DNA from: Rossellomorea marisflavi
Lineage (GTDB): Bacteria; Bacillota; Bacilli; Bacillales; Bacillaceae_B
Assembly: GCA_003667865.1 (NCBI GenBank)
Contig: CP033051.1
Coordinates: forward strand, 2,191,501-2,255,500
Direction of reading: 5' to 3'
DNA length: 64,000 nt
Position numbers and translations under genes: made by a program. Positions 27,148 to 35,785 of this stretch are shown here, one piece after another. The notes under the pieces were generated by a model. That model was given only the letters and a program-made list of their open reading frames with translations, was not told the origin of the DNA and did not search any database. Position 1 is the stretch's first letter, and every line of letters starts with the position of its first letter.

Positions 27148-27726
27148 TTGAAACATGCATTGATACTTGTAATAAATGTCATGATGTTCATTCTTATGGG
27201 GTGTGGTCATGGGCAAGTAAATCAAGGCGAGGTGGCTTCACTGCAGGAGTATGTTAATAAAGAGAGAGTGGATAAGCTAACCTATAATTATCTTAATCTG
27301 GAGTTCTACAATATAACGGATGAAAAAGCGGCAAAGGCTAAGGCGGTAGATCAACTAATTGAGTATTATATAGTGGAAACGGAAGCCTTAAGGCGTGGCT
27401 TTACTGTATCAGAAGAAGAGATTCAAGAGACAATCAATTTTTCTATTGAACATAGTGAAAGGATAAAAGAGGATGAGGAGTTTATGACTTATTTAGAAGG
27501 ATTAGATATAACGATTGAGGAGTATTATCAAGAGTATACATATGATTCTATTAAAGGAAAACTCCTGGAAAATAAGCTTGTTGATGAGGTAACAAAACAA
27601 GCTGATTCACCAGAACAGGTTGTTGAAATGTGGAATCAATTTAAAGAGGAATCCATTACTGATTATAAGAAAAAGAATCAGCAGATCATTATAGAATTAA
27701 AGGAAAGCTTTAATATAAGTGAATAG
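27148..27726 (+). CDS. Lipoprotein with SurA-like N-terminal helical domain
   Basis: 192 residues from a TTG at 27148 with AAAGGA upstream. A lipoprotein signal ends in the lipobox LMGC. The mature part is helical and acidic with the look of SurA/PrsA N-terminal chaperone domains (KAVDQLIEYYIVETEALRRG, then VSEEEIQETI), but no PpiC-type rotamase domain follows. It probably acts at the membrane-wall interface as a folding helper or is an adaptor. It overlaps the small membrane protein's neighbourhood and may be co-transcribed with it. Confidence 0.7.
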   Translation: MKHALILVINVMMFILMGCGHGQVNQGEVASLQEYVNKERVDKLTYNYLNLEFYNITDEKAAKAKAVDQLIEYYIVETEALRRGFTVSEEEIQETINFSIEHSERIKEDEEFMTYLEGLDITIEEYYQEYTYDSIKGKLLENKLVDEVTKQADSPEQVVEMWNQFKEESITDYKKKNQQIIIELKESFNISE

Positions 27727-27744
27727 TGTAGGTATTCCAAAAAA

Positions 27745-27783
27745 CTATAGTACATCTTACTATATAAAGATGTGCTATTTTTT
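27745..27783 (+). terminator. Terminator after the lipoprotein
   Basis: CTATAGTACATCTT and AAGATGTGCTAT form a stem followed by a T-run. Confidence 0.7.
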
Positions 27784-27985
27784 AAAGTTATTCTAATTCC
27801 TTTTTTAACAAAAAACGGAAAAGTCCTAGATTCAACCGTAAATATCCTATAAAGTAGATAGGGGATTAAAGACACTATAAGCCGGAGTTATCATTTCAAT
27901 GCGCATATAAAAAATTGAAACTTTACAGCATAAGAGTCGTATTCATAAGTGGAGAAGCTGGTTGAGGTTTCAAGGGGGAAGGCTG

Positions 27986-28426
27986 ATGGAATTAGTATAT
28001 TTTATTGAAAAAGGCTTCCAGCAATTTGAGGAAGTATATCACTATCCTTCTGAGACGATCTCAAAGGATGAGATTTATGCAAGACAGCTATGTGAGTACT
28101 TCATAAAAGATGGCAAACAGTATCATCTGGTGTCTAATGAGATGGATGAGGAAGCAGAGATTTTAGTGTTAAAAGAGGAAGGATCTTCTACCGCATTTCA
28201 CGACGAAATAATATATGAAGGAAAAGGAATTCATATTGAATTCCGCCAATACAAACGAATAGGTGACATGCCATTGCTGTATACGCTTCATGTCGGAACG
28301 CATTGGGATGCCATTCGGTTTTTATTAAAGGATTATGTAGATATCCCGACAGTTGGTCAACGAGAGCGAGATTCGACTGAAATTGATGAAGACCGGAACG
28401 TGTATGTAATCTATGTGAAAGAGTAA
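27986..28426 (+). CDS. Hypothetical protein, first gene of the ATP-grasp/DUF350 operon
   Basis: 146 residues from the ATG at 27986 (AAGGGGGAAGG upstream). No signal peptide or membrane span. Beta-rich with many aromatic residues. By position it corresponds to the DUF2491/DUF4178-type proteins found next to DUF350 and YgiC-type genes, but I cannot confirm the family from sequence. The three downstream genes follow within 20 bases each, so all four form one operon. Confidence 0.55.
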   Translation: MELVYFIEKGFQQFEEVYHYPSETISKDEIYARQLCEYFIKDGKQYHLVSNEMDEEAEILVLKEEGSSTAFHDEIIYEGKGIHIEFRQYKRIGDMPLLYTLHVGTHWDAIRFLLKDYVDIPTVGQRERDSTEIDEDRNVYVIYVKE

Positions 28427-28443
28427 AAACGTAAGGAAGAGGG

Positions 28444-28950
28444 ATGAGGTTGAAAAAGACAAAGAAATTAATTACAGGACTGTCGACGGCGGCACTCGTA
28501 ATGGGAATCACTGGTTGCGGTAATACTTATACGCACATAGATGAAACAGAGGCTCCAAAGTCTAATCCATCTACGGGTCAGGCAACAGAGATCCCACCTG
28601 TGCCAGATGCAAACGAATATTGTGAGGAATACGAATGGGATGCTAGTGAAGGCTACTATGAGTGTGACGATGATGATTCCCATTATTATGGCCATTATTT
28701 TTATAATAGAGGATTCTATCGTGCAGCAAGTGATATCCGTGCACGAAACAAACCTGCCTTTACATTAGGGGCAACAAACAAGCCGTCATCATCTAGCAGT
28801 TCATCAAGTAGCTCAAATAAGCCCAATTCAAACACATCGACTCAAAAATCTTCATCAGCTTCAAATAAATCAAGTAGCTTTAGTAATTCGAGTGGATCTT
28901 CTTCTAAAAGCTCAGGCTTTGGAAGTAGTTCAAGCTCATCAGGTGGTTAA
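28444..28950 (+). CDS. Ser-rich lipoprotein of the DUF4247/DUF1190 (YgiB-like) kind
   Basis: 168 residues; a TTG at 28450 is an equally good start. Lipobox GITGC, then an acidic middle with four Cys or His-flanked aromatic motifs (EYCEEYEWDASEGYYEC, DDDSHYYGHYFYNRGFYRA). The last 60 residues are almost pure Ser/Asn/Lys/Gly. E. coli YgiB/YjfM lipoproteins with a similar low-complexity tail sit beside the same ATP-grasp partner. Probably an envelope lipoprotein whose tail is the flexible wall-crossing or modified part. Confidence 0.65.
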   Translation: MRLKKTKKLITGLSTAALVMGITGCGNTYTHIDETEAPKSNPSTGQATEIPPVPDANEYCEEYEWDASEGYYECDDDDSHYYGHYFYNRGFYRAASDIRARNKPAFTLGATNKPSSSSSSSSSSNKPNSNTSTQKSSSASNKSSSFSNSSGSSSKSSGFGSSSSSSGG

Positions 28951-28959
28951 TTCAAGCAA

Positions 28960-30186
28960 ATGAAACATGCCAGTTATGAAGAGAAGAGAAGTCAATTTTA
29001 TGGAAGTATTGCAGATTTTTGGGCTGATTTATATGGGCAAGAGTATGCTTTATATGACGTCAAAGTGGTTAAGAAAGCTGAAGTTGAAAACATTCGAAAA
29101 GCGTCAAAATGTGCTTCCATGATATTTCAAAAAACAGCACATCTTTTACGACATGCAGATGATGAAACACTATTAGAGCTTGGTTTTCCGGCAAACACCT
29201 TGCCTTTTATACGTCTAGAGCCAAGCTCGGCGGAAACCATTATAGGCAGACTAGACTTTGTGGAAGTGGAGGGAACATATAAGGTGTTAGAGCTCAATGC
29301 TGACACACCAACCTTCATTAAAGAACTATTTTCAGTGAATGGGGCAATCTGTCATAAGTTTGGCGTTGGTAACCCAAACGAAGCGGAAGAAGAGTTCTTA
29401 TCTAAAACTGTGACATCTTCTATTTTACAAGCAAGCTCGGCTATTCAAAATCCATACGTTGTTTTTACCTCTCATGAAGAGAATATTGAGGATAAACAGA
29501 CCTCGTTATATTTAAAACATTTGGCAAAGATTCCATCAAGCTATGTTCCTTTGTCTAAGCTGCAAATTGATGATGAAGGCTTGTATGATGAAGAGGGGAA
29601 ACGAATAGACGTGCTGTACCGTCAAACCTACCCAATTGAGCAGCTCGTTTTGGATCGTGGAGAACAAGGTGAAAATATTGGAGAAATGCTATTAGATTTA
29701 GTCTTACGTCAAAAGCTAGTCATTTTGAATCCACCTTCAGCTTTTCTACTTCAGTCGAAAGTAGTTCAAGCGGCGATATGGGGCTTGCATGAAGAGAAGA
29801 ATGCATTTTTTACGGAAGAAGAGCATATGTGGATTGAGGAATATTTTTTACCTACTTACTTAGAACCAGATTGGTTTATGGAGAACGGCTATAGCTATGT
29901 TAAAAAGCCCGCATTTGGTCGAGAAGGAGACACGGTAGAAGTATACCATCCGACTGGAGAATTACATTTTGAAGAGAAGAATAAATCGTATACCGAGTTT
30001 GTACCTGTCTATCAGAAATATGTTGATCTACCAGTTTGTAGCTTTTCCTCTGTAAAAGGACAGCAGCAGGGTCATGTGATGATTGGTTCATTTCTATTAA
30101 ATGGCCAGCCGAGTGCAATTGGATTTCGAGTCGGCAACAGAATTACGGATAATCTATCATACTATTTACCAATGGGATTAGAATAG
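28960..30186 (+). CDS. Glutathionylspermidine-synthase-like ATP-grasp ligase (YgiC/YjfC type)
   Basis: 408 residues. Signatures of the C-terminal synthase domain of glutathionylspermidine synthase: GRLDFVE then VLELNADTPTFIKE (about 105-130), KKPAFGREGDTVEV (about 315-328) and the C-terminal FRVGNRITDNLSYYLP. These ATP-grasp enzymes form an amide bond between a carboxylate and an amine. No amidase half is present, as in E. coli YgiC. The substrate is unknown; its partners (lipoprotein, DUF350) suggest a polyamine- or peptide-type modification linked to the envelope. The ribosome binding site is weak, so translation may be coupled. Confidence 0.88.
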   Translation: MKHASYEEKRSQFYGSIADFWADLYGQEYALYDVKVVKKAEVENIRKASKCASMIFQKTAHLLRHADDETLLELGFPANTLPFIRLEPSSAETIIGRLDFVEVEGTYKVLELNADTPTFIKELFSVNGAICHKFGVGNPNEAEEEFLSKTVTSSILQASSAIQNPYVVFTSHEENIEDKQTSLYLKHLAKIPSSYVPLSKLQIDDEGLYDEEGKRIDVLYRQTYPIEQLVLDRGEQGENIGEMLLDLVLRQKLVILNPPSAFLLQSKVVQAAIWGLHEEKNAFFTEEEHMWIEEYFLPTYLEPDWFMENGYSYVKKPAFGREGDTVEVYHPTGELHFEEKNKSYTEFVPVYQKYVDLPVCSFSSVKGQQQGHVMIGSFLLNGQPSAIGFRVGNRITDNLSYYLPMGLE

Positions 30187-30196
30187 GAGAGATATT

Positions 30197-30592
30197 ATGA
30201 ACTTATATGTTAACTTTTTATCCTACGCAGGGGTATCCTTGTTATTGCTTTTTATAGGATTACTATTGTTTGAAGTAACAACCAGAAATGAAAAATTCAA
30301 GATGATTGGCCAAGGAAATGCAACAGCTGCTATGGTCATTGGTGGGAAATTATTAGGATTAGCAGTAGTCATTGGTTCTGCTATTGCGCACTCCATTTCT
30401 TTAGTAGATATGATGATTTGGGGAGTCATAGGGATTGTGATCCAGATTATTGCACATATTCTTGCAGAAGTATTAACGATACGCTTCAGTATTAAAGATG
30501 CTATTGATAAGGATAACCGTGCTGTGGGTGTGTTCCTCCTACTAATGTCTGTTTCGATTGGTTGGGTAATCGCTCAGTGTCTGACGTACTAA
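30197..30592 (+). CDS. DUF350 membrane protein (YjfL type)
   Basis: 131 residues with four membrane spans arranged as two similar halves (about 9-25, 47-66, 73-95, 110-129). The internal repeat of two helices is typical of DUF350. It follows the ATP-grasp gene by 10 bases with AGGAGAG upstream of ATG, and ends the operon. Confidence 0.85.
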   Translation: MNLYVNFLSYAGVSLLLLFIGLLLFEVTTRNEKFKMIGQGNATAAMVIGGKLLGLAVVIGSAIAHSISLVDMMIWGVIGIVIQIIAHILAEVLTIRFSIKDAIDKDNRAVGVFLLLMSVSIGWVIAQCLTY

Positions 30593-30609
30593 AATAATAT
30601 ACTATAATT

Positions 30610-30641
30610 GGAGCTTACTTTTTTATAGGGTAAGCTTTTTC
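30610..30641 (+). terminator. Terminator of the ATP-grasp/DUF350 operon
   Basis: AGCTTAC, a T-rich loop, GTAAGCT, T-run. Confidence 0.75.
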
Positions 30642-30840
30642 TAGTAGCTTGTTATCAAAATGCGCAGTATATCGTTAATGACTTTTATAGTAACTATAAG
30701 TCCGGGGTCATTAGTATTATGGTAATAGATATGGTATTATTCATTTTTGAGAAAATAATCTCTATTAGATTGACAAGCAACCCTAAGAGTTCAAGTAATG
30801 CATAGGGAAATTGAATTTATTCACTAAGGTCGGTGAAACC

Positions 30841-31077
30841 ATGAATATTACCCTAACGGAACATTCTGTCATTATTGATGGCTATGAGGTAGAGGGGTTT
30901 ATAGATGATGAGCGTACATGTAATAGCTGCAAAACAAACGAGGTATTCTATGAAGAGTATGATGCATACTTCTGTCCCAAATGTAATCTTTGGACTGAAG
31001 ATACATGTAGTGATCATAAGTGTGAATATTGTTTTAGTAGACCAGCTAAGCCTTTACCAACGAAAGAGTCAAAATAA
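30841..31077 (+). CDS. Small zinc-ribbon-like protein
   Basis: 78 residues from the ATG at 30841. Cysteines are paired as CNSC, CPKC, CSDHKC and EYC, enough for two zinc sites, with acidic loops between. Such small Cys-rich proteins bind zinc and may be chaperone-like or regulatory. A TTG at 30811 would add ten residues. No neighbouring gene suggests a role. Confidence 0.6.
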   Translation: MNITLTEHSVIIDGYEVEGFIDDERTCNSCKTNEVFYEEYDAYFCPKCNLWTEDTCSDHKCEYCFSRPAKPLPTKESK

Positions 31078-31091
31078 AGTTGTAAGAAAAT

Positions 31092-31118
31092 ACGCCCCAA
31101 CACTGGGGCGTATTTTTC
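31092..31118. terminator. Terminator
   Basis: ACGCCCCA, four-base loop, TGGGGCGT, T-run, a strong GC-rich hairpin after the Cys-rich protein gene. Confidence 0.85.
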
Positions 31119-31179
31119 ATAGATTGATTCGTTACAGAAAGGAAAATCGTTCATTCACCAGCCTGTGGAACATGATTGT

Positions 31180-31560
31180 TTAAAGAGGATTTATCATAGT
31201 CCTGTCTAAGTGAACTTTTCTTATATGCTCGCAATGATTGAGCAGATACTCCAAACATACTGGAGTCATTGTCGCACAACAGCTAGAAGTACTGATGAAA
31301 TCACTTTTAAGTTGACAGAAAAAGTGGTGGTCAATTGCATCTTCAACTGCACCTACACCGTCTACGTGACAATCCGAGTTATGGAATGCAATAATAACAT
31401 CGACTTTCTTCGTATGCTTCCCAAATCCTTCTAGAGCGTTATGAAGGAAGCAAGGTATTATTCGATAAGGCTGATATACATCTAGTAAATGATTTCGTAA
31501 GGGACGGTCGATTTTGCGGGCATGCTGACGCACCATTTTAATCATGGAAAATCCAAACAT
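31180..31560 (-). CDS. Orphan AprX-type N-terminal domain (stand-alone propeptide paralogue)
   Basis: 126 residues. The sequence parallels the N-terminal domain of the adjacent AprX-like subtilase and that of B. subtilis AprX (start MFGFSMIKMVRQHARKID, then VDVIIAFH, TPVCLEYLLNHC, IRKVHLDRT), but stops at the point where the catalytic domain would begin. It has its own ribosome binding site (AAAGGAGAAGG) and the same 30-bp upstream palindrome as the full gene. It may inhibit or help fold the protease in trans, or it may be a truncated duplicate. No catalytic residues. Confidence 0.7.
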   Translation of the reverse strand: MFGFSMIKMVRQHARKIDRPLRNHLLDVYQPYRIIPCFLHNALEGFGKHTKKVDVIIAFHNSDCHVDGVGAVEDAIDHHFFCQLKSDFISTSSCCATMTPVCLEYLLNHCEHIRKVHLDRTMINPL

Positions 31561-31573
31561 AGAGACCTTCTCC

Positions 31574-31603
31574 TTTCATAGTGAATACTAGTAGACTATG
31601 AAA
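31574..31603 (-). promoter_or_regulatory. 30-bp palindrome before the orphan domain gene
   Basis: TTTCATAGT (31574-31582) and ACTATGAAA (31595-31603) are perfect 9-base arms 12 bases apart. On the minus strand the inner arm runs straight into the AAAGGAG ribosome binding site. Same structure as 33070-33099. Confidence 0.75.
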
Positions 31604-31720
31604 AAAACATTCACGAGGGCACGGTACTTTTACGACGTGAAAGAAGAATTCAAAGTAAGTTGCTACGTGTAAAGGCTCTTAGGTGTTTATGTCTAGCAAG
31701 AGAAAATCTTATTCAACTAT

Positions 31721-33064
31721 TTAGAGGGCTTGCTTTGCATTAACATAACCGTATCCATACACATTGTTAGGGTTCTTAATTGGCGAACAACCATTCACAC
31801 TTTCTGCACCCTCTAGTAAGGCATTCTTTACATCATCTGGACCGAAAGAGGGATTCTCTTGTAAAATTAATGCGGCAACTCCGGCACAAATTGGTGTTGC
31901 CATAGACGTACCTGATAACAGATAATAGTGCTCACCTACTCGGTTTGTCCTTTGGTAGCGATCTAAATAGGAACCTGGTGCTCGGAGTGACACAATATCA
32001 ACTCCTGGAGCAACAACATCAGGCTTAACGTCACCATAAATTGTCGGTCCACGACTAGAGAAATCTGCAATGACATCATCTGAACGATTCGAGGAATCCC
32101 GATCATTCATGGCACCAACAGTAATAATTCTCGTGCTAACTCCTGGACTAGAAATCGTTCCTTCCTCTGGACCATCATTCCCTGCTGCAGCAATAACCGT
32201 AATACCACGATCCCATGCAGCATGAACCATACGAATCAGCGGGTCATCTTCTACATTTTCATATTGTGGTAGTGAACCCAATGACATAGATAGAATATTA
32301 ATTTCACTTTCAGAATTTGATTGATTGTAATTCATACACCACTGGATCCCGTCCATAATCGTTGAAAGTGAACCAGAACCTAGTTTGTCTAGTACTTTTA
32401 CACCAATTAATTTTGCATTTGGTGCAGGTCCCGCATAAGCTCCAGAAGACAATAACCCACTACCTGCAGCATCACCAGCACAGTGAGTACCATGTCCATT
32501 ATCATCATAAGGTGTTGTGCGACTATTAATAAAATCAACAAACCCAACAACTCTGCCTGCCAGATCCTCATGAGGATAGATTCCAGTATCTAAAATGGCA
32601 ATTGTGACGCCACTACCATCCAATTCTTGTCCGCCAGATCCCCAGACATTTTTTGCTTCAACAGACGGAGTTGCAACATCTAACACAGCTTTAACTTCGT
32701 AATCTAAATGAACCTTTTTGATATATCCACAATGATCAAGTAGGTACTCTAAACCAACTGGCGTCAATGTTGCACTACAGCAAGACACAATAGGGAATTC
32801 ACTAGAAAGCTTGCAAAACCCATGTTTGGTAACTGCGTGTTCAACTCCAAGAACACCCGCTGAGTGACAATGCTCATCATGAAATTCAATGATGACATCC
32901 ACTCCTTTAGATTGTTTTATGAAATTTTCATACCAAATTTGAAGAAAGGGTGGAGTTGTTAAGAAGATTGTGTTCACGTCCATAAAATAATTCTGAAGAA
33001 GATGATCAAGTTTTGTTGAATGTTTTTTGATTAATTGAGAAAAAAAAGCATCAAGCATAAACAT
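31721..33064 (-). CDS. aprX: AprX-like intracellular subtilase (S8)
   Basis: 447 residues, near B. subtilis AprX length (442). No signal peptide, so the protease is probably intracellular. An N-terminal domain (1-125) is followed by the catalytic domain with Asp in TIAILDTGIYPHEDL, His in DNGHGTHCAGD, oxyanion Asn in AAAGNDG and Ser in SGTSMATPICAG, all intact. The N-terminal domain ends in IKKVHLD before the catalytic start. Downstream on the same strand lies a lone copy of that domain. AAAGGGG precedes the ATG, overlapping the shared palindrome. Confidence 0.9.
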   Translation of the reverse strand: MFMLDAFFSQLIKKHSTKLDHLLQNYFMDVNTIFLTTPPFLQIWYENFIKQSKGVDVIIEFHDEHCHSAGVLGVEHAVTKHGFCKLSSEFPIVSCCSATLTPVGLEYLLDHCGYIKKVHLDYEVKAVLDVATPSVEAKNVWGSGGQELDGSGVTIAILDTGIYPHEDLAGRVVGFVDFINSRTTPYDDNGHGTHCAGDAAGSGLLSSGAYAGPAPNAKLIGVKVLDKLGSGSLSTIMDGIQWCMNYNQSNSESEINILSMSLGSLPQYENVEDDPLIRMVHAAWDRGITVIAAAGNDGPEEGTISSPGVSTRIITVGAMNDRDSSNRSDDVIADFSSRGPTIYGDVKPDVVAPGVDIVSLRAPGSYLDRYQRTNRVGEHYYLLSGTSMATPICAGVAALILQENPSFGPDDVKNALLEGAESVNGCSPIKNPNNVYGYGYVNAKQAL

Positions 33065-33069
33065 TCCCC

Positions 33070-33099
33070 TTTCATAGTCGATACTCGTACACTATGAAA
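33070..33099 (-). promoter_or_regulatory. 30-bp palindrome before the AprX-like gene
   Basis: TTTCATAGT (33070-33078) and ACTATGAAA (33091-33099), spacing 12 as in the neighbouring gene. The centre shares ATACT and GTA with the other copy. Candidate operator or RNA hairpin controlling both genes. Confidence 0.75.
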
Positions 33100-33231
33100 G
33101 AGAAATAGAAAAGAAACGGTGCATGTCCAAGCCTCTGAAAAGTTCCATTTATTCATTAGTAACAATGACATATGGAGATTATACAAAAACAAAAATGGAT
33201 CATTATGTTAGGATGGAGAGGGGGGAACACA

Positions 33232-33696
33232 ATGACATACATATTCAAAAAAATGACGCAGCAACAAGCAGAAAAAATTGCGTATAACTGGCATTATGAT
33301 GGTGAATATTCCTTCTATGATATGGAGTCAGATGAAGAAGATTTACAGGAATTCTTAGACCCTGAATCAAGAGGGAACAATACATTTTCTGTTTTAAATG
33401 GAGAACAGCTCATAGGCTTTATTAGTGTGAGTCAGGTTGACCAACATATAGTAGATATTGGAATTGGAATGAGACCAGACCTAACGGGATTGGGGAAGGG
33501 CTCTGAATTTTTATTGGCAAGCTTAGATTTTGTGATAAAAGACTTTAGCCCAGATACAATTACTTTGTCTGTTGCTACCTTTAATCAAAGAGCCATTAAG
33601 GTATACAGAAGACTGGGCTTTAAGGATGTTCATACCTTTATGCAGGCTACGAATGGAAGTACTTATGAATTTCTCAAAATGAGCTATGAATGTTAA
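33232..33696 (+). CDS. GNAT acetyltransferase
   Basis: 154 residues from the ATG at 33232 (GAGGGGGG upstream). Acetyl-CoA loop: MRPDLTGLGKGSEFLLASL (about 80-98); the C-terminal FNQRAIKVYRRLGF is typical. Resembles ribosomal-protein-S18-type acetyltransferases in size, but the substrate is unknown. Confidence 0.8.
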   Translation: MTYIFKKMTQQQAEKIAYNWHYDGEYSFYDMESDEEDLQEFLDPESRGNNTFSVLNGEQLIGFISVSQVDQHIVDIGIGMRPDLTGLGKGSEFLLASLDFVIKDFSPDTITLSVATFNQRAIKVYRRLGFKDVHTFMQATNGSTYEFLKMSYEC

Positions 33697-34052
33697 TTGA
33701 AAAGTATTGGATTTAGAAGAATATAAAGTTTGTCCTTAATTTGTTTTATTTTCAGGATTCATACATCTAAGAAAGGCGATTGTTATTTGGTTGAAGAAAA
33801 TGACATGTTGAAACGAACAACTATATCCTGTTTGTGCAATGTTTACCAATCATGCTTTATGTACAAATGCTGACAAATAGTAGGGAAGTTAAGACAATAC
33901 ACCAATTAAAAAATAGTTATTTTAAGGATAATAATGTAAAAAAAACGAATACTACCTTCTGTGTAATAGAAAGTACGCTTACTAGATTGATGGAGCGAAT
34001 CTACTTTCTACAAAATACAATCTGTTTACAGAGAATCAGGAGGTAGTAAGAA
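33697..34052. other. Non-coding gap
   Basis: 356 bases of AT-rich DNA. I see no coding frame with a ribosome binding site, no terminator of good quality and no repeat. Confidence 0.5.
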
Positions 34053-34553
34053 GTGAAGAAAAATGTTGTGTTTGTATTTATGGTGTTTATGATGTTGTTG
34101 TCCACTTCAACGGGTGTATGGGCTGCGGAAAACCAGAGTCCAGCAAGTAAAAAGGATATTGTGGAAACTGCAGTAGGATCAGGTGATTTTAAAACATTAG
34201 CGGCTGCATTAGAGAAAGTGGGTTTGGTCGAAACCTTAAAAGGAGAAGGACCATATACCGTATTTGCTCCAACAGACGCTGCTTTTGAAAAGCTCCTGAA
34301 AAAGCTAAACATCACTCCAGAAGAGCTATTAGCAAGAGAGGACTTAAAGGAAATTCTTCTATATCATGTTCTATCTGGGAAAGTGCTCTCGAGTGATTTG
34401 AAGGATGGCAAGACAGCTGAAACATTAGCAAGCAAAGAAGTGAAGATTTCATTAGATCCGGTTCGTGTTAATAATGCGAATGTTGTAAAAGCGGATATTG
34501 AAGCATCCAATGGCGTGATCCATGTCATTGATGAGGTATTACTACCTGAATAA
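34053..34553 (+). CDS. Secreted fasciclin (FAS1) domain protein
   Basis: 166 residues starting with GTG at 34053 after AGGAGGTAG. A signal peptide (about 1-25, cleavage near VWAAE) is followed by one FAS1 domain: [20 protein letters not shown] and [16 protein letters not shown] (the H1-F1 motif), then LLYHVLSGK and the closing [11 protein letters not shown] (H2). Single FAS1 domain secreted proteins mediate adhesion or surface binding. Confidence 0.92.
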   Translation: MKKNVVFVFMVFMMLLSTSTGVWAAENQSPASKKDIVETAVGSGDFKTLAAALEKVGLVETLKGEGPYTVFAPTDAAFEKLLKKLNITPEELLAREDLKEILLYHVLSGKVLSSDLKDGKTAETLASKEVKISLDPVRVNNANVVKADIEASNGVIHVIDEVLLPE

Positions 34554-34565
34554 TGAGTGAAATGC

Positions 34566-34602
34566 TAAGACTGAATTCTTGATGAGTTCAGTCTTTTTTC
34601 TT
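34566..34602 (+). terminator. Terminator after the fasciclin gene
   Basis: AAGACTGAA(TTC)TTGATGAGTTCAGTCTTTTTT, a hairpin with a T-run. Confidence 0.75.
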
Positions 34603-34711
34603 ATTTTCTTATTTAGTCATAAAAAGCTGAACTGCATGAAGTCTAAATGGTTATTTCCATGGAGTCTAATATATTCACATATTATTAGATTTGTCTTAGG
34701 GGGGAATACGA

Positions 34712-34967
34712 GTGCATATTTTATCGATTCGGCATGGGCGATTTATTACATGTTCACGAAGGGAGTGGGGATTATCCTTTAACAGATGACGAGATTTCGC
34801 AAGCAAATAGAATGGTGACAAGAGTATTACAAGAGCGTTTTCTAACAGCTCCTCCCACCTGGACGTATTCTCTAAGTGAAAGAAAGGGTGAATCTATAAC
34901 GATTTACCCTTTACCCCATTATGCTCATCTCTGCTTCTTCGTGTCCTCTAAAATCAAGTTGTTTTAA
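34712..34967 (+). pseudogene. Decayed histidine phosphatase (phosphoglycerate-mutase family)
   Basis: After AGGGGGG comes a GTG start reading VHILSIRHG, the hallmark RHG motif. The rest of the homology (GDLLHVHEGSGDYPLTD, about 75 residues of phosphatase-like sequence) is in another frame, shifted by one base right after RHG. The end is lost: the second catalytic His is missing and the reading frame drifts into unrelated residues. A clear gene remnant. Confidence 0.7.
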
Positions 34968-34976
34968 GAATCTCCT

Positions 34977-35450
34977 CTAATCGGTTCTTTTAAGGGCCTG
35001 AAGAATGATTTTCCTGATGATATATCCAGTAAGTAAACCTGGAAGTAAAAAAAGCATCGGTAAAAACACAGGACCTAACAACACTCCAAATAACTTAATT
35101 TTCGTCGAATACATTAAACCAACGGTAACAAAGTATGCACCAAAAACAAAGGGGAAAAAGGAGAATGGTGAAGGATCCTCTTGAGCATCACGAAAAGCAT
35201 CCCAAATAGAAAAAAGATAAAAGCATGGGTAAAACATCAACCAAGGAAAATTGGTTACTTCAATAGCTTTTTCAATTTCCCATTGGAATGAGTACCATAT
35301 AGCTGAATTAAAATGACTTTGTACATTAATTAGCACTTCAAGAATAATCAGTGTAATAGCTTTAATATATTTTTTATTTAAAAATTGACCAAAACCTGGA
35401 AGTGCAATGGACCAAAAAAGAACCTCGTATTGAATCGACAGTTTCTTCAT
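34977..35450 (-). CDS. Integral membrane protein, unknown
   Basis: 157 residues with four hydrophobic segments. The N-terminus is YEVLFWSIALPGFGQFLNKKY, a motif seen in TM2-like small membrane proteins (GFGQ then a basic residue and an aromatic). No catalytic motif. AAGGGAGT precedes the ATG. Confidence 0.7.
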   Translation of the reverse strand: MKKLSIQYEVLFWSIALPGFGQFLNKKYIKAITLIILEVLINVQSHFNSAIWYSFQWEIEKAIEVTNFPWLMFYPCFYLFSIWDAFRDAQEDPSPFSFFPFVFGAYFVTVGLMYSTKIKLFGVLLGPVFLPMLFLLPGLLTGYIIRKIILQALKRTD

Positions 35451-35785
35451 TTTCTGACTCCCTTAGGAGAGGATCGCTCTTTTTGAGCATTGCCTTTATG
35501 TAGAAGGAGGTGTTCCTCTAACCCCCAAGGATAGTGAAAGGCTTTGACCATGATCGATTACTTTACGTTTATCGTTGTTCTACCGACATGAATGAGACCC
35601 CCGATAAGATGTGTAATGTAATTTTTTGTAAAAAACTTCGATTCTATACGATAACTTTGTAGAGGTGTCATTATATAGGAGTTCGATTTTGCTTATGGGA
35701 ATAAAAAAGTAAAATAATATAACAGATGTGAATAATCGTGCATCTTGCAACTCATTCTACATAAAAAGAGGGTGGTGAAATCATC
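35451..35785. other. Non-coding gap
   Basis: 335 bases with no coding frame supported by a ribosome binding site and no repeat that I can see. Confidence 0.4.

Noticed and set aside
28780..28950. Tandem DNA repeat in the Ser-rich tail
   Set aside because: Codon-level low complexity, not a regular DNA repeat unit.
33834..34046. 70-residue plus-strand frame upstream of the fasciclin gene
   Set aside because: No ribosome binding site, poor composition, ends just before the true GTG start.
34579..34782. 67-residue plus-strand frame after the fasciclin gene
   Set aside because: It starts inside the terminator and runs over the phosphatase remnant in the wrong frame.
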